From Iodidimonas sp. SYSU 1G8 (GTDB lineage Bacteria > Pseudomonadota > Alphaproteobacteria > SMXS01): a DNA stretch of 64,000 nucleotides. The translations under genes and the position numbers were made by a program. The DNA is taken from positions 1,488,001-1,552,000 of the forward strand of contig NZ_JBBYXJ010000002.1 of assembly GCF_039655775.1 (NCBI RefSeq), written 5' to 3'. This document shows positions 8,501 to 17,400 of this stretch, one piece after another. Within the stretch, counting starts at the first letter, position 1; every line of letters starts with the position of its first letter. Below the pieces are notes generated by a model, which was not told where the DNA came from, made no database searches, and was given only the letters and a program-made list of their open reading frames with translations.

Positions 8501-10017
8501 AAATCAACGTCGGCACCTACAACCAGGATCCGGACAGCACCCTGATCGTCCAGTTCGGCCCCACCGGCGGCGGTCTGATCACCACCGTGGGCGATGCCAA
8601 CATCGACGGCAACTTCCAGGCCCAGGCCGTGGCCGGCCTGTACGGCGACAGCGGCAGCTACGTCGTCATCGACGCCGGCGGTGCCGTGGTCGGTGAGTTC
8701 GACAGCATCGACAATGTCGGCGATACGCTTCTGCTGGACTTCACCACCGAGGTGAATCCGTCGGACGTGACCGTCACGTGGAACCGCAACGCCTTCGACG
8801 AAGTCGATGGTCTCAGCGACAATTCCGCTTCGGTCGCCGGTGCGCTGGAAGACGGCTACGACCCGACCCGTCCTCCGTCGGGCAACACTCCCGAGCTGAA
8901 CGACCAGATCGGCGGCCTGTTCACCCTGACCGACCCGGTCCTCTATGACCGTGTTCTGAACTCCTGGTCAGGTGCCGAACATGCCCAGGTCATGCGGGCG
9001 GCGACCAATCTGTCCGAGCCGTACCTGATGGCCCTGACCGAGCACCTGAACGACAACCGCAATACCGGCTTCAAGCAGCAGCGCGTCGTGATGCTGCGTC
9101 CGGACGGTTCGTCCAACTCGATCGCGCCGGCGTCGTCGGTCGGTCAATCGGGCGCCGAAGAAAGTGGCATCGCGTTCTGGGGCCGTGGTTTCGGTCGCTG
9201 GACGGATGTGCGCGGCGATCTGAACGCCGGTGGGTATGAAGAAGATACCTATGGCGCGGTCCTGGGTATGGACTTTCGGGTTGCCCCGACCGTCCTGCTG
9301 GGTGTCCTTGGTTCGTACATCGACAACGACATCGACTTCGACGATGGCGACTTCGGTTCGATCCGTCGCTGGAGCGTTGGCGGTTACGCGTCGGCCCAGT
9401 TCGATGCCTTCTATCTCGATGGCTCGTTCACCTACGCCAAGGACAAGTACCGTGTGGACCGCACCATCATCACGGGTGGCATCGCCAACCCGCTGTATGA
9501 CGGCACGGTCGGCGCCTCGTCCCGCTACAAGGGTGATGGCTGGATCGCTCATGCCGAAACCGGTTTCAACTGGGATCTCGGCGAGAGCGCCAAGCTGCAG
9601 CCTTTCGCTGGCATCAACTACACCAGCCTCGACAGCGACGGCGTCACCGAAACGGGTGCGGGCGATCTTGGCCTGAACGTTCTGGATGGCACCGGCAAGT
9701 CGCTGCAGTCCCGCCTCGGCGCTCGTCTGAGCGGCGAATGGGGTTCGGGCGACGTGGTATGGGTCCCCGAGCTGCGCGGCGAATGGCGCCACGAGTTCAA
9801 GGACAATCCGGCGTGGATCGAAGCCTCGCTCATCGGTCTTCCGGGCCAGCCGTTCCAGACGGTCGGTTCCAAGATCAGCCGTGACCTCGCGGTCATCGGT
9901 GCGGGTATCTCGGCCCAGTTCGCTGGTGGTTGGGGTCTCTACGTCGACTATCAGGGCGCGTTTGCTTCTGGCTACAAGAGCCACATCGCGCAAGCCGGGG
10001 TCCGCGTTAAGTTCTGA
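5542..10017 (+). CDS. Giant autotransporter 1 (type Va), repeat-rich passenger
   Basis: 1,491 aa. Order: signal peptide ending STAQA (residue about 31); a passenger of about 1,080 aa; a conserved linker from about residue 1120 (LNDQIGGLFTLTDP...VLNSWSGAEHAQVMRAA); and an autotransporter beta-barrel of about 284 aa starting near residue 1208 (GIAFWGRGFGRW) and ending in GVRVKF, with the terminal Phe needed for barrel assembly. The passenger is built from degenerate units of the type GDxxNxGxIxAxAxA. It is very rich in Ala, Ser, Thr, Asp and Gly and free of Cys, so it is expected to fold as a beta-helix on the cell surface. The start has AAAGGGAG 6-7 nt upstream. No protease or lipase triad is visible. 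Adhesion or biofilm is the likely role. The next gene is a paralogue. Confidence 0.92.
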   Translation: MKRLDNKLKLSVSLLALMSGGALLASTAQAVTISDAQNSVVITTDASDLTVEETGDVSPGGILVQGGVDGDVLNDGSIEFVDSPIASDSNSVIADAVALEILGNVGGDVTNNGAMIATSDAGVSVISDFSDTIAIDEDSSSSAMSYATGLWLNTVDGDVTNNGDITATATADASSDISADSDLDSALGGGSYSEAEAYGVDVTLGEDSGFTNATDATIVADASASSDVVADVTGDNASLFDSEGGDAVQSYAYAYGVDLLGGGDIVNDGSIEAIAEASAVLDGTVTATAGSATLVDVTDSYAEATGVWSEGDIDVFDNTGTISATSTATSTATADAMATDGTATIIGENSAHAYAGGVDLDTTGAFLNDGDISADSAAVVDVDGIATGELGSAVSLGNFAEGESWGVYIEDLDGDFDNNGSISSVSSADVTAILDADSADTGTGVVSTGGGAIASAWGVQVQNLDGEFNNGADGEISADATASTSYDIAANGVSSGTLNETTTQANAVGVYVAGLSDGEEGDTDVNMITNAGTISATASATSDLITSSTAETTAGAGGISSYNGTGALAAGLLSEGNTTGFDNSGDISASATAASTVTQDVAGDDGAMGGSSNILYAAAIGTAFTSPVDGDIVNSGTIDATASGTLDIGMTATDPSETGSQNLGGVVAVGLYADVEAPSDDEDTANTFTNSGTISATGDLTIDVTQPTSSDTVGTFQQTYGVLGVAGAVVAGDASVIDNSGDITATGSLNTTGITGEDSLTAAAAIGLWLPEANDGLVVNNSGDITAELTGNADESVAVGLMLGPVPDGLLDGLIGGEGGLGDLPIGGILPGEGEGDDIQVLAAGVITVNNTGNISGNNETEGGYGYGIFAETAPVPVVINQMGGSISGSTAAIAMDQGAADVLNWSGGSISGLVDADSADVVNVIQNGENATTVTAGTDFVLEGAGQLNIGAEDAPVTFVMNGTVNNVGEANLNTDGTLVVGPTGEINVGTYNQDPDSTLIVQFGPTGGGLITTVGDANIDGNFQAQAVAGLYGDSGSYVVIDAGGAVVGEFDSIDNVGDTLLLDFTTEVNPSDVTVTWNRNAFDEVDGLSDNSASVAGALEDGYDPTRPPSGNTPELNDQIGGLFTLTDPVLYDRVLNSWSGAEHAQVMRAATNLSEPYLMALTEHLNDNRNTGFKQQRVVMLRPDGSSNSIAPASSVGQSGAEESGIAFWGRGFGRWTDVRGDLNAGGYEEDTYGAVLGMDFRVAPTVLLGVLGSYIDNDIDFDDGDFGSIRRWSVGGYASAQFDAFYLDGSFTYAKDKYRVDRTIITGGIANPLYDGTVGASSRYKGDGWIAHAETGFNWDLGESAKLQPFAGINYTSLDSDGVTETGAGDLGLNVLDGTGKSLQSRLGARLSGEWGSGDVVWVPELRGEWRHEFKDNPAWIEASLIGLPGQPFQTVGSKISRDLAVIGAGISAQFAGGWGLYVDYQGAFASGYKSHIAQAGVRVKF

Positions 10018-10089
10018 CGCGGTCAACATGGGGTTAAGGCGGGCACCCTCGGCTCCCGCCCGCCGACACCCCAACAGCAGCAGCAAGGG

Positions 10090-10125
10090 CACGGCGTACC
10101 GTTATTTACGGTGCGCCGTGTTCGC
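10090..10125 (+). terminator. Terminator after autotransporter 1
   Basis: CACGGCGTACCGT (10090-10102) and ACGGTGCGCCGTG (10108-10120) form a 13-bp stem with one G-U pair and a TATTT loop, followed by TTCGCGTTT. The 3' side and tail closely match the hairpin after autotransporter 2. Confidence 0.75.
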
Positions 10126-10272
10126 GTTTGGCGCCGGTTGAGGTTCGACACGGCGCGCGCAACTTTTACAGACCGCACGTTTTACAGGTGCGAACAGGTC
10201 GTTCCGGCTCTAGAATGTTTTACAATGTCGCCCAATAAAGGCGGCTCTAACTCATTTCCTTTGGGGGAAACA

Positions 10273-13200
10273 TTGATCAATCGCTTTAACGGCAGGCTTC
10301 GGCTGTCCGTATCCATTCTTGCTCTGGCCGCCGGCGGCACCTCGTTACCGATGACCGCGCAGGCCTTGACGATCACCGGCAGTCAGACCGAGGTCAATCT
10401 GGGTCCGCTGGTCGAAAACGTCACGATCGCGACGGGCGCCACCGTCACGCCGGACGGTGTGGGAATCTTGTCCATTGATGGATTCCTGGTCAATAACGGC
10501 ACCGTGACAGGGTCGGACAGCGATCTGCTCGCCGAGGATTTCAGCGCGGTCACCAACGTTACCGGGCTCTTCGTGTCGGGTGCCGTCACGGACGGCGTCA
10601 CCAACGCCGGAGCGATTTCGGCCAACGCCAATTCGTCGGTGAACGCCGACTACGAAGCCGTGGTCGATGGAAGCGTCAGCGGCAGCGGTTCGGCGGGCGC
10701 GTCGTCGCTGGCCAACGCTGTTCTGCTGAGCACGGTCGAGGGCAATTTCACCAATTCCGGCGATATCGCCGCCGACGCCAGTTCCTCAATCTCCGGCGAC
10801 GTGGTGCTTGATGCGACCGGCTCGATCGACGTGTCGGCCGGCGCCGAGCTGTTCAGCCAGGCCTATGGCGTGGCGATCTACAGCATCGACGGCTCGTTCC
10901 TCAACGCGGTGGACAGCACGATTTCGGCCGAGGCCATGAATCAGGTCGCCTTGACCCTTGATGCGACGGCGCTGAGCAGCGACGCCGATCAACTGGCCAT
11001 CGACTCGCTCGTCGTCGCCTCGGGCGTGCAGATCACCGAGGCCGATGCCGTCATCAATGCCGGCACGGTCACCGTTTCAGCCGCCCATGACATCGACGTT
11101 GTCGGGAGCCTTGAGGCCACCGACGGCGCCGGCGTTCTTTCTCTCGGCAACGACGTCGATCAAAGCGTCACCGCCGTGGGCATTGCTGCCGCTTTCACTA
11201 CCGAGCTTTCCAATAGCGGCGCGATCACCGTGAGTGCCGATGCCAATACAAACGTCGCGCTCGAGACCAGCGCGTCGCTGACCTCCTATGCCGGCGTCTA
11301 TGGTCATACCGTTTCCGCCGGGTCGGTCGGCGTCCTTGGCGTCGTCGATGGCGATGCGGCCAATTCCGGCGCGATCACGGCGACGGCGTCTTCGGTTCTC
11401 GATATCGAGTTGGACGCGACCGGTGACGAAGGCGATGTCACCTCCCAGGTTTATGGCGGTCTGGTAACGGCCGACACGAGCGGTATCGCCCTCGACGGCG
11501 ATATCGACAGTTTCTCCAATTCCGCGGCGGTCACCGCCACGGCCACGGCCATGCTGACCTTCGATGGGACGTCCACCGACATCGACGGCGAAAGCAGCGA
11601 CTGGAGTTGGGTTCACCATGATGAAACCTCGGTCGCGGCCAGCGCCGCCGGCATAGAGCTGGGCGGTGATGAGGAAGGCTTGATCGGCGATGTCTCCAAC
11701 AGCAGCGACATCAGCGCTCAGGCGACCGCGAGCCTGACGAACACGGGCGTCGCGCTCGGCGATTCGGGCTGGGTGACCTCGACCAATGGCGTCCTGGCCG
11801 AGGCCATCGGCCTGTTCGCCAAGAACGTGAATGGCGATGTCTCCAACACGGGGACGATTTCCTCGACCGCATCAGCCAGCAGCCTCACGGACTCCACCAC
11901 CGGCGCAACCGGAACCGAAGTCTGGGGCTTGGCCACGGCCGACGAGAATGTGGTCGCGAGCGCCTGGGGTGTCCAGGTGGATGGTTTGGAAGGCACGTTC
12001 AGCAACGCCGCCGATGCGGCCATCGCCGCCACGGCCAGCGCCGTTCTGGATGTTGACCTGAATGCCTTCGGCGAAACGGCCTATGCGACGGCCTTCACAG
12101 CGGAAACGCTCGCCATCGCCCAAGGTGTCCTGCTCACCGGTGGCGTTTCCTCGCTTGAGAATACGGGCGCGATTTCGGCGACCGCGACGGGGACCTCGAC
12201 CATCGATGCCTCGGCCGTCGGCGAGGTCGGTGCCTATGCCGAATCGGACCGGTTCCAGGGGGTCTATGCGGCCGGCATCTACGTGGATGGCGTCTCTTCG
12301 GGTCTCGACAACGCGGGCGATGTCACGGCCACCGCGACGTCCTCGGTCCTGCAGACCCTGTCGACGACGGGCGCTGACGTCAACGATGTCAGGGTGACCA
12401 ACGAGCTGTACGCGACCGCCGAAGGCATCATTTTCGATGCCCCCATCTCGGGCGATGTCGTGAATTCCGGGACCGTTGCCGCCACCGCCGCGCTGACCCT
12501 CGACCTGACCGTCGTCTCCGGCACCGCCGAAGATCCGGGCGTGGTCCTGGTCGATAATTTCGTCGGTGTCTATGCTGCCGGCGTCTCCGGAATCTTCGCC
12601 GCGCCGCCGGTCGAGGAAGACGACGAAGAAGACGAGCAGAGCGAAGCCGCCGTACCGGTTCCCTATAGCTTTACCAATAGTGGCGATATCACCGCGGCGG
12701 GCACCCTCACGCTCGACCTTTCGGTCCCGGCGGGTACGGAAGAGTCCTACCACGTCACGACCGCCTTGCTCAGCGTGGTCGGCGCCGATATCGGCGGCGA
12801 TGTGGGCGTCGTCACCAACAGCGGCACCATCTCGGCGGCTGGAACGGTCAACGCCGTCGGCGCGGGCGACAATATCGTGTCCGCCAGCGTTGTCGGCCTC
12901 TGGCTGCCCGACGCGGATGCGGGTCTGGACGTGATCAACAGCGGTACCATCTCGGCCAGCCTGGCGGGTACCGGCGCGACCGATACGGGCGCCGCGGCGA
13001 TTGTCCTCGGCGGTATCACGGTGGTCGAGGAGCCGGACCCCGATGACGAAGGGGGCGAGGACGACCCGGACCAGGGCGAAGGCACGATCGAACTGTCCGT
13101 GTTGGCCATCGACGAAGGCGAGGGCGACGGCGGCGAGGAGACCGCTGGCGAAACCGGCCTGCCGACCGATACGCTGATCTACACCACCGCCGCGACCGAC

Positions 13201-15138
13201 GTGATCACGCTGACCAACAGCGGCACCATCTCCGCGACCAACGCCCAAGGCATCTCCTATGGCGTGTATGCCGAGAACGCGCCCGCGCCGGTTGTCATCA
13301 ACCAGCAGGGCGGCACCATTTCGGCCGAGGTCGCGCTGGCCCTGTTCCAGGGTAACGCGGATACGGTCAACTGGACCGGCGGCACCATCGCAGGCATCGT
13401 CGATGCCGACGAGTTCGACGTGGTCAATGTGTTCGACGGCACCGGTACGCCCGCGAACAAGACCATCGTGGCGCCGGAAGACTTCCTGCTGCTCGGCGGC
13501 GCGGCGCTGAACATCGGCGGCGAGGACGCCCCGGTCACCTTCATCCTGGATGGCGGCGTCATCGGCACCGAAGTGGTGAACGTCAATGCCGATGCCAATC
13601 TGGTCATGGGTCCGACCTCGGGCATGGTGATCGGCACGTTCAACATGGACGAAGACTCCACCCTGACCTTCGAAATCCTGCCCGACACGGCCGGCTTCAT
13701 CGGCACGGTCGGCGACGCCAACATCGACGGGACGCTGGTGGTTTCGGCCCTGCCGGGCCTCTATGGCGACGAGGGTAGCCATCTGGTGATCGAGAGCCTT
13801 GGTCTCGTCAACGGCACGTTCGACAACGTCAACGTTCTCGGCGACACCCTGCTGCTCGACTTCGCCGCTGTCATCGGCGAACAGGATGTCACCATCGTGT
13901 GGGAACGCACGCCTTTCGATGGCGTGCCAGGCCTGACGATCAACGCATCGTCCGTCGCGGGAGCGCTCGAAGCCGGCTACGACCCGCTCCGGCCGTCCTC
14001 GACCAACGATCCGGAACTGAACGACATCCTGGCCGGCCTGTTCACCCTGACCAATGGCGCGACCTATGACCGGGTGCTCAACTCCTGGTCGGGTTCCGAA
14101 CATGCCCAGGTGATGCGTGCCGCGGCCAATCTCTCCGAGCCCTATCACATGGCGGTTTCCGAGCATCTGAACGACATTCGCCGTTCAGGCGCGCCGGACG
14201 GTCAGGTGGTGATGCTGCGTCCGAATGGATCGTCCACTTCGATCGCTCCGGCGTCGGCGGCGGGTGCCTCGGGCGCCGAGGAAAGCGGCATCGCGTTCTG
14301 GGGCCGTGCCTACGGCCGCTGGGCGGATACGCGCGGCGACATCGAAGCCGATGGCTACGATGAAGAGACGTTCGGCGCGGTACTGGGCGCTGACTTCCAT
14401 CTCGGTCCGAACGTGGTGCTCGGTGTCGTCGGTGGCTATGGCGATGACAGCATCGATTTCGACGATGGCGACGAAGGCAAGATCAAGCGCTGGAGCATCG
14501 GCGGCTATGTGTCGGCGACCATGGACCGGTTCTACATCGATGGCTCGCTGACCTATGCCAGCGACAGCTACAAGGTGAACCGGACCATCGTCTATGGCGA
14601 CACCAGCTGCCTCGCTTTCAACTGCACCGACGGCGCGTCGTCCAAGTATGATGGCGACGGCTGGTTGGCGCATGCCGAGGTCGGCTATGTCTTCGCCATG
14701 GGCGAAGGCACGAGCCTCCAGCCTTTCGCGGGCCTGAACTACTCGACCGTCAGCCTCGATCCGTTCTCGGAAGCGGGCGGCGGCGATCTGGGCCTCGACG
14801 TGCTGGCCGGCAAGGGCAAATCCCTGCAGTCCCGGCTCGGCGCGCGCCTGACCGGCGAATGGGGCAGCGGCTCGACCAAGTGGGTGCCGGAGCTGCGGGT
14901 GGAATGGCGTCATGAGTTCGAGGACCAGCCGGCGTGGATCGGTGCCAGCCTGAACGGTCTCTCGGGCAATCCGTTCACCACCATCGGTTCGGAAGTCACG
15001 GAAGACCTGGCTGTCATCGGAGCGGGTGTCACCGCGATCATGAGCAACGGCGTCGGGATCTTTTTCGATTACCAGGCGGCGTTCGGTTCTGGATATAACA
15101 GCCATATCTTCCAGGGCGGTGTCAGGGTAAAGTTCTAA
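10273..15138 (+). CDS. Giant autotransporter 2 (type Va), paralogue of the preceding gene
   Basis: About 1,621 aa from a TTG at 10273, which has GGGGGAAA 2-9 nt upstream and starts a signal peptide (LINRFNGRLRLSVSILALAA...TAQA) aligned with that of autotransporter 1. A longer frame back to 10111 would begin inside the upstream terminator. The passenger has the same NxGxIxAxA repeat style plus two acidic inserts, one near residue 780 (EEDDEEDEQSEAA) and one near 920-935 (Asp/Glu/Gly-rich). Linker and barrel (from about residue 1338, GIAFWGRAYGRW, ending GVRVKF) are close copies of those in the first gene. One barrel loop carries CLAFNC, absent from the paralogue and likely a surface disulfide. 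A tandem duplication followed by passenger divergence is the simplest history. Confidence 0.91.
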   Translation: MINRFNGRLRLSVSILALAAGGTSLPMTAQALTITGSQTEVNLGPLVENVTIATGATVTPDGVGILSIDGFLVNNGTVTGSDSDLLAEDFSAVTNVTGLFVSGAVTDGVTNAGAISANANSSVNADYEAVVDGSVSGSGSAGASSLANAVLLSTVEGNFTNSGDIAADASSSISGDVVLDATGSIDVSAGAELFSQAYGVAIYSIDGSFLNAVDSTISAEAMNQVALTLDATALSSDADQLAIDSLVVASGVQITEADAVINAGTVTVSAAHDIDVVGSLEATDGAGVLSLGNDVDQSVTAVGIAAAFTTELSNSGAITVSADANTNVALETSASLTSYAGVYGHTVSAGSVGVLGVVDGDAANSGAITATASSVLDIELDATGDEGDVTSQVYGGLVTADTSGIALDGDIDSFSNSAAVTATATAMLTFDGTSTDIDGESSDWSWVHHDETSVAASAAGIELGGDEEGLIGDVSNSSDISAQATASLTNTGVALGDSGWVTSTNGVLAEAIGLFAKNVNGDVSNTGTISSTASASSLTDSTTGATGTEVWGLATADENVVASAWGVQVDGLEGTFSNAADAAIAATASAVLDVDLNAFGETAYATAFTAETLAIAQGVLLTGGVSSLENTGAISATATGTSTIDASAVGEVGAYAESDRFQGVYAAGIYVDGVSSGLDNAGDVTATATSSVLQTLSTTGADVNDVRVTNELYATAEGIIFDAPISGDVVNSGTVAATAALTLDLTVVSGTAEDPGVVLVDNFVGVYAAGVSGIFAAPPVEEDDEEDEQSEAAVPVPYSFTNSGDITAAGTLTLDLSVPAGTEESYHVTTALLSVVGADIGGDVGVVTNSGTISAAGTVNAVGAGDNIVSASVVGLWLPDADAGLDVINSGTISASLAGTGATDTGAAAIVLGGITVVEEPDPDDEGGEDDPDQGEGTIELSVLAIDEGEGDGGEETAGETGLPTDTLIYTTAATDVITLTNSGTISATNAQGISYGVYAENAPAPVVINQQGGTISAEVALALFQGNADTVNWTGGTIAGIVDADEFDVVNVFDGTGTPANKTIVAPEDFLLLGGAALNIGGEDAPVTFILDGGVIGTEVVNVNADANLVMGPTSGMVIGTFNMDEDSTLTFEILPDTAGFIGTVGDANIDGTLVVSALPGLYGDEGSHLVIESLGLVNGTFDNVNVLGDTLLLDFAAVIGEQDVTIVWERTPFDGVPGLTINASSVAGALEAGYDPLRPSSTNDPELNDILAGLFTLTNGATYDRVLNSWSGSEHAQVMRAAANLSEPYHMAVSEHLNDIRRSGAPDGQVVMLRPNGSSTSIAPASAAGASGAEESGIAFWGRAYGRWADTRGDIEADGYDEETFGAVLGADFHLGPNVVLGVVGGYGDDSIDFDDGDEGKIKRWSIGGYVSATMDRFYIDGSLTYASDSYKVNRTIVYGDTSCLAFNCTDGASSKYDGDGWLAHAEVGYVFAMGEGTSLQPFAGLNYSTVSLDPFSEAGGGDLGLDVLAGKGKSLQSRLGARLTGEWGSGSTKWVPELRVEWRHEFEDQPAWIGASLNGLSGNPFTTIGSEVTEDLAVIGAGVTAIMSNGVGIFFDYQAAFGSGYNSHIFQGGVRVKF

Positions 15139-15210
15139 ACTGGCGACAACCGGCGCCGGGCGGCCATAACCAGCTCCACTGGATCCAACCGGAACCGGTA
15201 CAGGACGCAG

Positions 15211-15248
15211 ACACGGCGCCTCCGCGAGGAGGCGCCGTGTTCGCGTTT
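15211..15248 (+). terminator. Terminator after autotransporter 2
   Basis: ACACGGCGCCTCC (15211-15223), GCGA loop, GGAGGCGCCGTGT (15228-15240), then TCGCGTTT. This is a perfect 13-bp stem with a GNRA tetraloop. It ends about 40 nt before the next start codon, so the sulfotransferase is probably transcribed separately. Confidence 0.82.
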
Positions 15249-15281
15249 CGACCGCGCTATACTTCAGACTGGTTGACACCC

Positions 15282-17399
15282 ATGGCCGAGCAAAGCCCTC
15301 CCCGCAAGCCGCTGACCCGCGACCAGGCGATCGCCATGGCCATCGATCTGGCCGACAAGGGGCGTCTGCCGGCGGCGGAAGATCTGTCGAGGCAGGTGAT
15401 CGCGCGTTTCCCTGACGATCCCGACGCGGTCGCCATGCGCGCCTATGTGTTGCATCGTCAGGGCAGGCTGGAAGATGCTATCGCGGTGCTGGAGCAGGCT
15501 GTTCAGGGCGATGCGGCACTGCCCGTGTTTCACGGCAATCTGTGCGAGATGCATCGCCAGGCCAAACGCCTCGATAAAGCCCTCGCTCACGGCCTGCGGG
15601 CGATCCGCCTGGCGCCGGATTACGCCGATGCGCACAGCAATCTGGGCATCGTCCAGTTCGAACTCGGCCGGCATGACGACGCGGAAGCGTCGTACCGCCG
15701 GGCGCTCGCCCTCAACCCCGGCTTCGCCGAGGCACACAACAATCTCGGCAATCTGCTTCGTCTGCGCGAAGACTATGGTGCGAGCCTCGCCAGCTACCAG
15801 GAGGCGATCCGACTCCGGCCGTCCTATGTCGAGGCGCTCGCCAACGCGGGCAAGGCTTACCTGTCGCAGCACGAATTCGCCGCGGCCGAGGCCTTGTTCC
15901 GGCGCGCGGCGGCCTTGCGCCCCGACTACATGGATGCGCTGACCGGCACCGCCGCCGCCGCGCATGGCCAGGGCAAGTCGGATTACGCCATGGCCGTGGC
16001 CTCGCGCCTCACCGCCCAGTACCCCGGGCGCATCGAACCGTTTCTGTTGCTGGCACAGCTGCTGCTGGATGATCACAAGCTGCAGGGCGCGCTGGCGGCG
16101 GCCGAGCAGGCGCTCGCGAACGATGGGCGGGATCAGCGGGCCATCGCCCTGATGGGCCGTCTCATGCGTGAACTGGGCCGGGCCGAGGACGCGGTAACGT
16201 GGTTCGAGAAGGCGCTGGCGATCGATCCCGGGGGCGCCGAGCACCATAACCAGCTGGGCGTGTCGCTGATGGAACTGGGGCGCATGGACGACGCCCGCGC
16301 CGCCTTCGAACGCGCCATCGCCCTGTCACCGGAGACACTGCGCCTGTACACCAACTTGGCGGCAGCGGGTCGTACGCGCCGTGAGGACCCGCATTATTCG
16401 AGATTCGTCGAGGCGGCGGGCAGGATCGAGAGCCTGTCGCCGCGCGACCGCACCGGCGTCTACTATGCGCTGGGCAAGATGCATGACGATGTGGGCGAAC
16501 ATGCCCTGGCCATCGATGCGTTCATGGCCGGCGCGCGGCTCAAGCGCGCGTCGCTGGACTATAACAGATCCTCGAGCCTGTTCCTGTTCGACCGCATCCG
16601 CGAGGCGTTCACCCGCGAGACGATCGAGGCGCGCCGCGCCTTGGTCACGGGGGCGGAGACGGCTGCTCCGATCTTCATCGTCGGGATGCCGCGTTCGGGC
16701 AGCACCCTCACCGAACAGATCCTGTCGAGCCATTCGCAAGTGTTCGGCGCTGGCGAAATCCGGACCTTTCATGATGCCATGGCCGGAGTGTTCTCGCGCG
16801 ATTTCGGCACATCGATCCGGTTTCCCGAAGTGTTCCGCTTCCTCTCGGCGGGACATGCCGGACGCATCGTCGCTGACTACCTGGCAAATGTGCCGAACCG
16901 TGACGGCGCGCCGCGGTTCACCGACAAGATGTTGACCAACTTCATGTATGTGGGCCTGATCCACGTCATCATGCCCCACGCGCGGATCATCCATATCCGG
17001 CGCAACCCGATCGACACCTGCCTGTCCTGCTTCACGCGGCTGTTCCGGGAGGATCTGCCCTATACCTACGACTTCGACGATCTGGCCGACTATTATCGGA
17101 AGTACGCGGAACTGATGGCGCACTGGCGTGCCGTTCTGCCGTCCGGATCATTGCATGAAGTCAGCTACGAGGATCTGGTCAACCACACCGAAGCAACGAC
17201 GCGCGGCTTGCTCGCCTATCTGGGCCTGCCTTGGGAGGATCGCTGCATGTCCTTCCACGAGAGCCGGCGCGCGGTCCGCACGGCGAGTGTCTCGCAGGTG
17301 CGCGAGCCCATTTATACCGGCTCGCTCGATCGCTGGAAGAAGTATGGCGCCGCGATCCAGCCGCTCGTCGATCGGCTTGCGGATCTCGAGCAGGCCTGA
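15282..17399 (+). CDS. TPR-repeat sulfotransferase
   Basis: 705 aa in two parts. Residues about 10-370 are tandem TPR helices; repeats such as ADAHSNLGIVQFELGRHDDAEASYRRALALNPGF are easy to read. From about residue 455 comes a PAPS-dependent sulfotransferase domain with the 5'-phosphosulfate loop PIFIVGMPRSGSTLTEQIL and the 3'-phosphate region RIIHIRRNPIDTCLSCF. It transfers sulfate from PAPS to an acceptor; the TPR part probably recruits a protein or glycan. No signal peptide, so it should be cytoplasmic. ATG 15282 is chosen because an earlier in-frame GTG lies inside the terminator hairpin. The ribosome site is weak. The next gene starts one base after its stop. The acceptor is unknown. Confidence 0.88.
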   Translation: MAEQSPPRKPLTRDQAIAMAIDLADKGRLPAAEDLSRQVIARFPDDPDAVAMRAYVLHRQGRLEDAIAVLEQAVQGDAALPVFHGNLCEMHRQAKRLDKALAHGLRAIRLAPDYADAHSNLGIVQFELGRHDDAEASYRRALALNPGFAEAHNNLGNLLRLREDYGASLASYQEAIRLRPSYVEALANAGKAYLSQHEFAAAEALFRRAAALRPDYMDALTGTAAAAHGQGKSDYAMAVASRLTAQYPGRIEPFLLLAQLLLDDHKLQGALAAAEQALANDGRDQRAIALMGRLMRELGRAEDAVTWFEKALAIDPGGAEHHNQLGVSLMELGRMDDARAAFERAIALSPETLRLYTNLAAAGRTRREDPHYSRFVEAAGRIESLSPRDRTGVYYALGKMHDDVGEHALAIDAFMAGARLKRASLDYNRSSSLFLFDRIREAFTRETIEARRALVTGAETAAPIFIVGMPRSGSTLTEQILSSHSQVFGAGEIRTFHDAMAGVFSRDFGTSIRFPEVFRFLSAGHAGRIVADYLANVPNRDGAPRFTDKMLTNFMYVGLIHVIMPHARIIHIRRNPIDTCLSCFTRLFREDLPYTYDFDDLADYYRKYAELMAHWRAVLPSGSLHEVSYEDLVNHTEATTRGLLAYLGLPWEDRCMSFHESRRAVRTASVSQVREPIYTGSLDRWKKYGAAIQPLVDRLADLEQA

Positions 17400-17400
17400 C

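Noticed and set aside
10111-10272. 54-codon extension of autotransporter 2
   Set aside because: It would start within the preceding terminator and put an Arg-rich tail before the signal peptide. TTG 10273 has a strong ribosome site.
11872-14166. Long open frame (about 760 codons) antisense to autotransporter 2
   Set aside because: A composition effect of the repetitive passenger; low-complexity translation without motifs.
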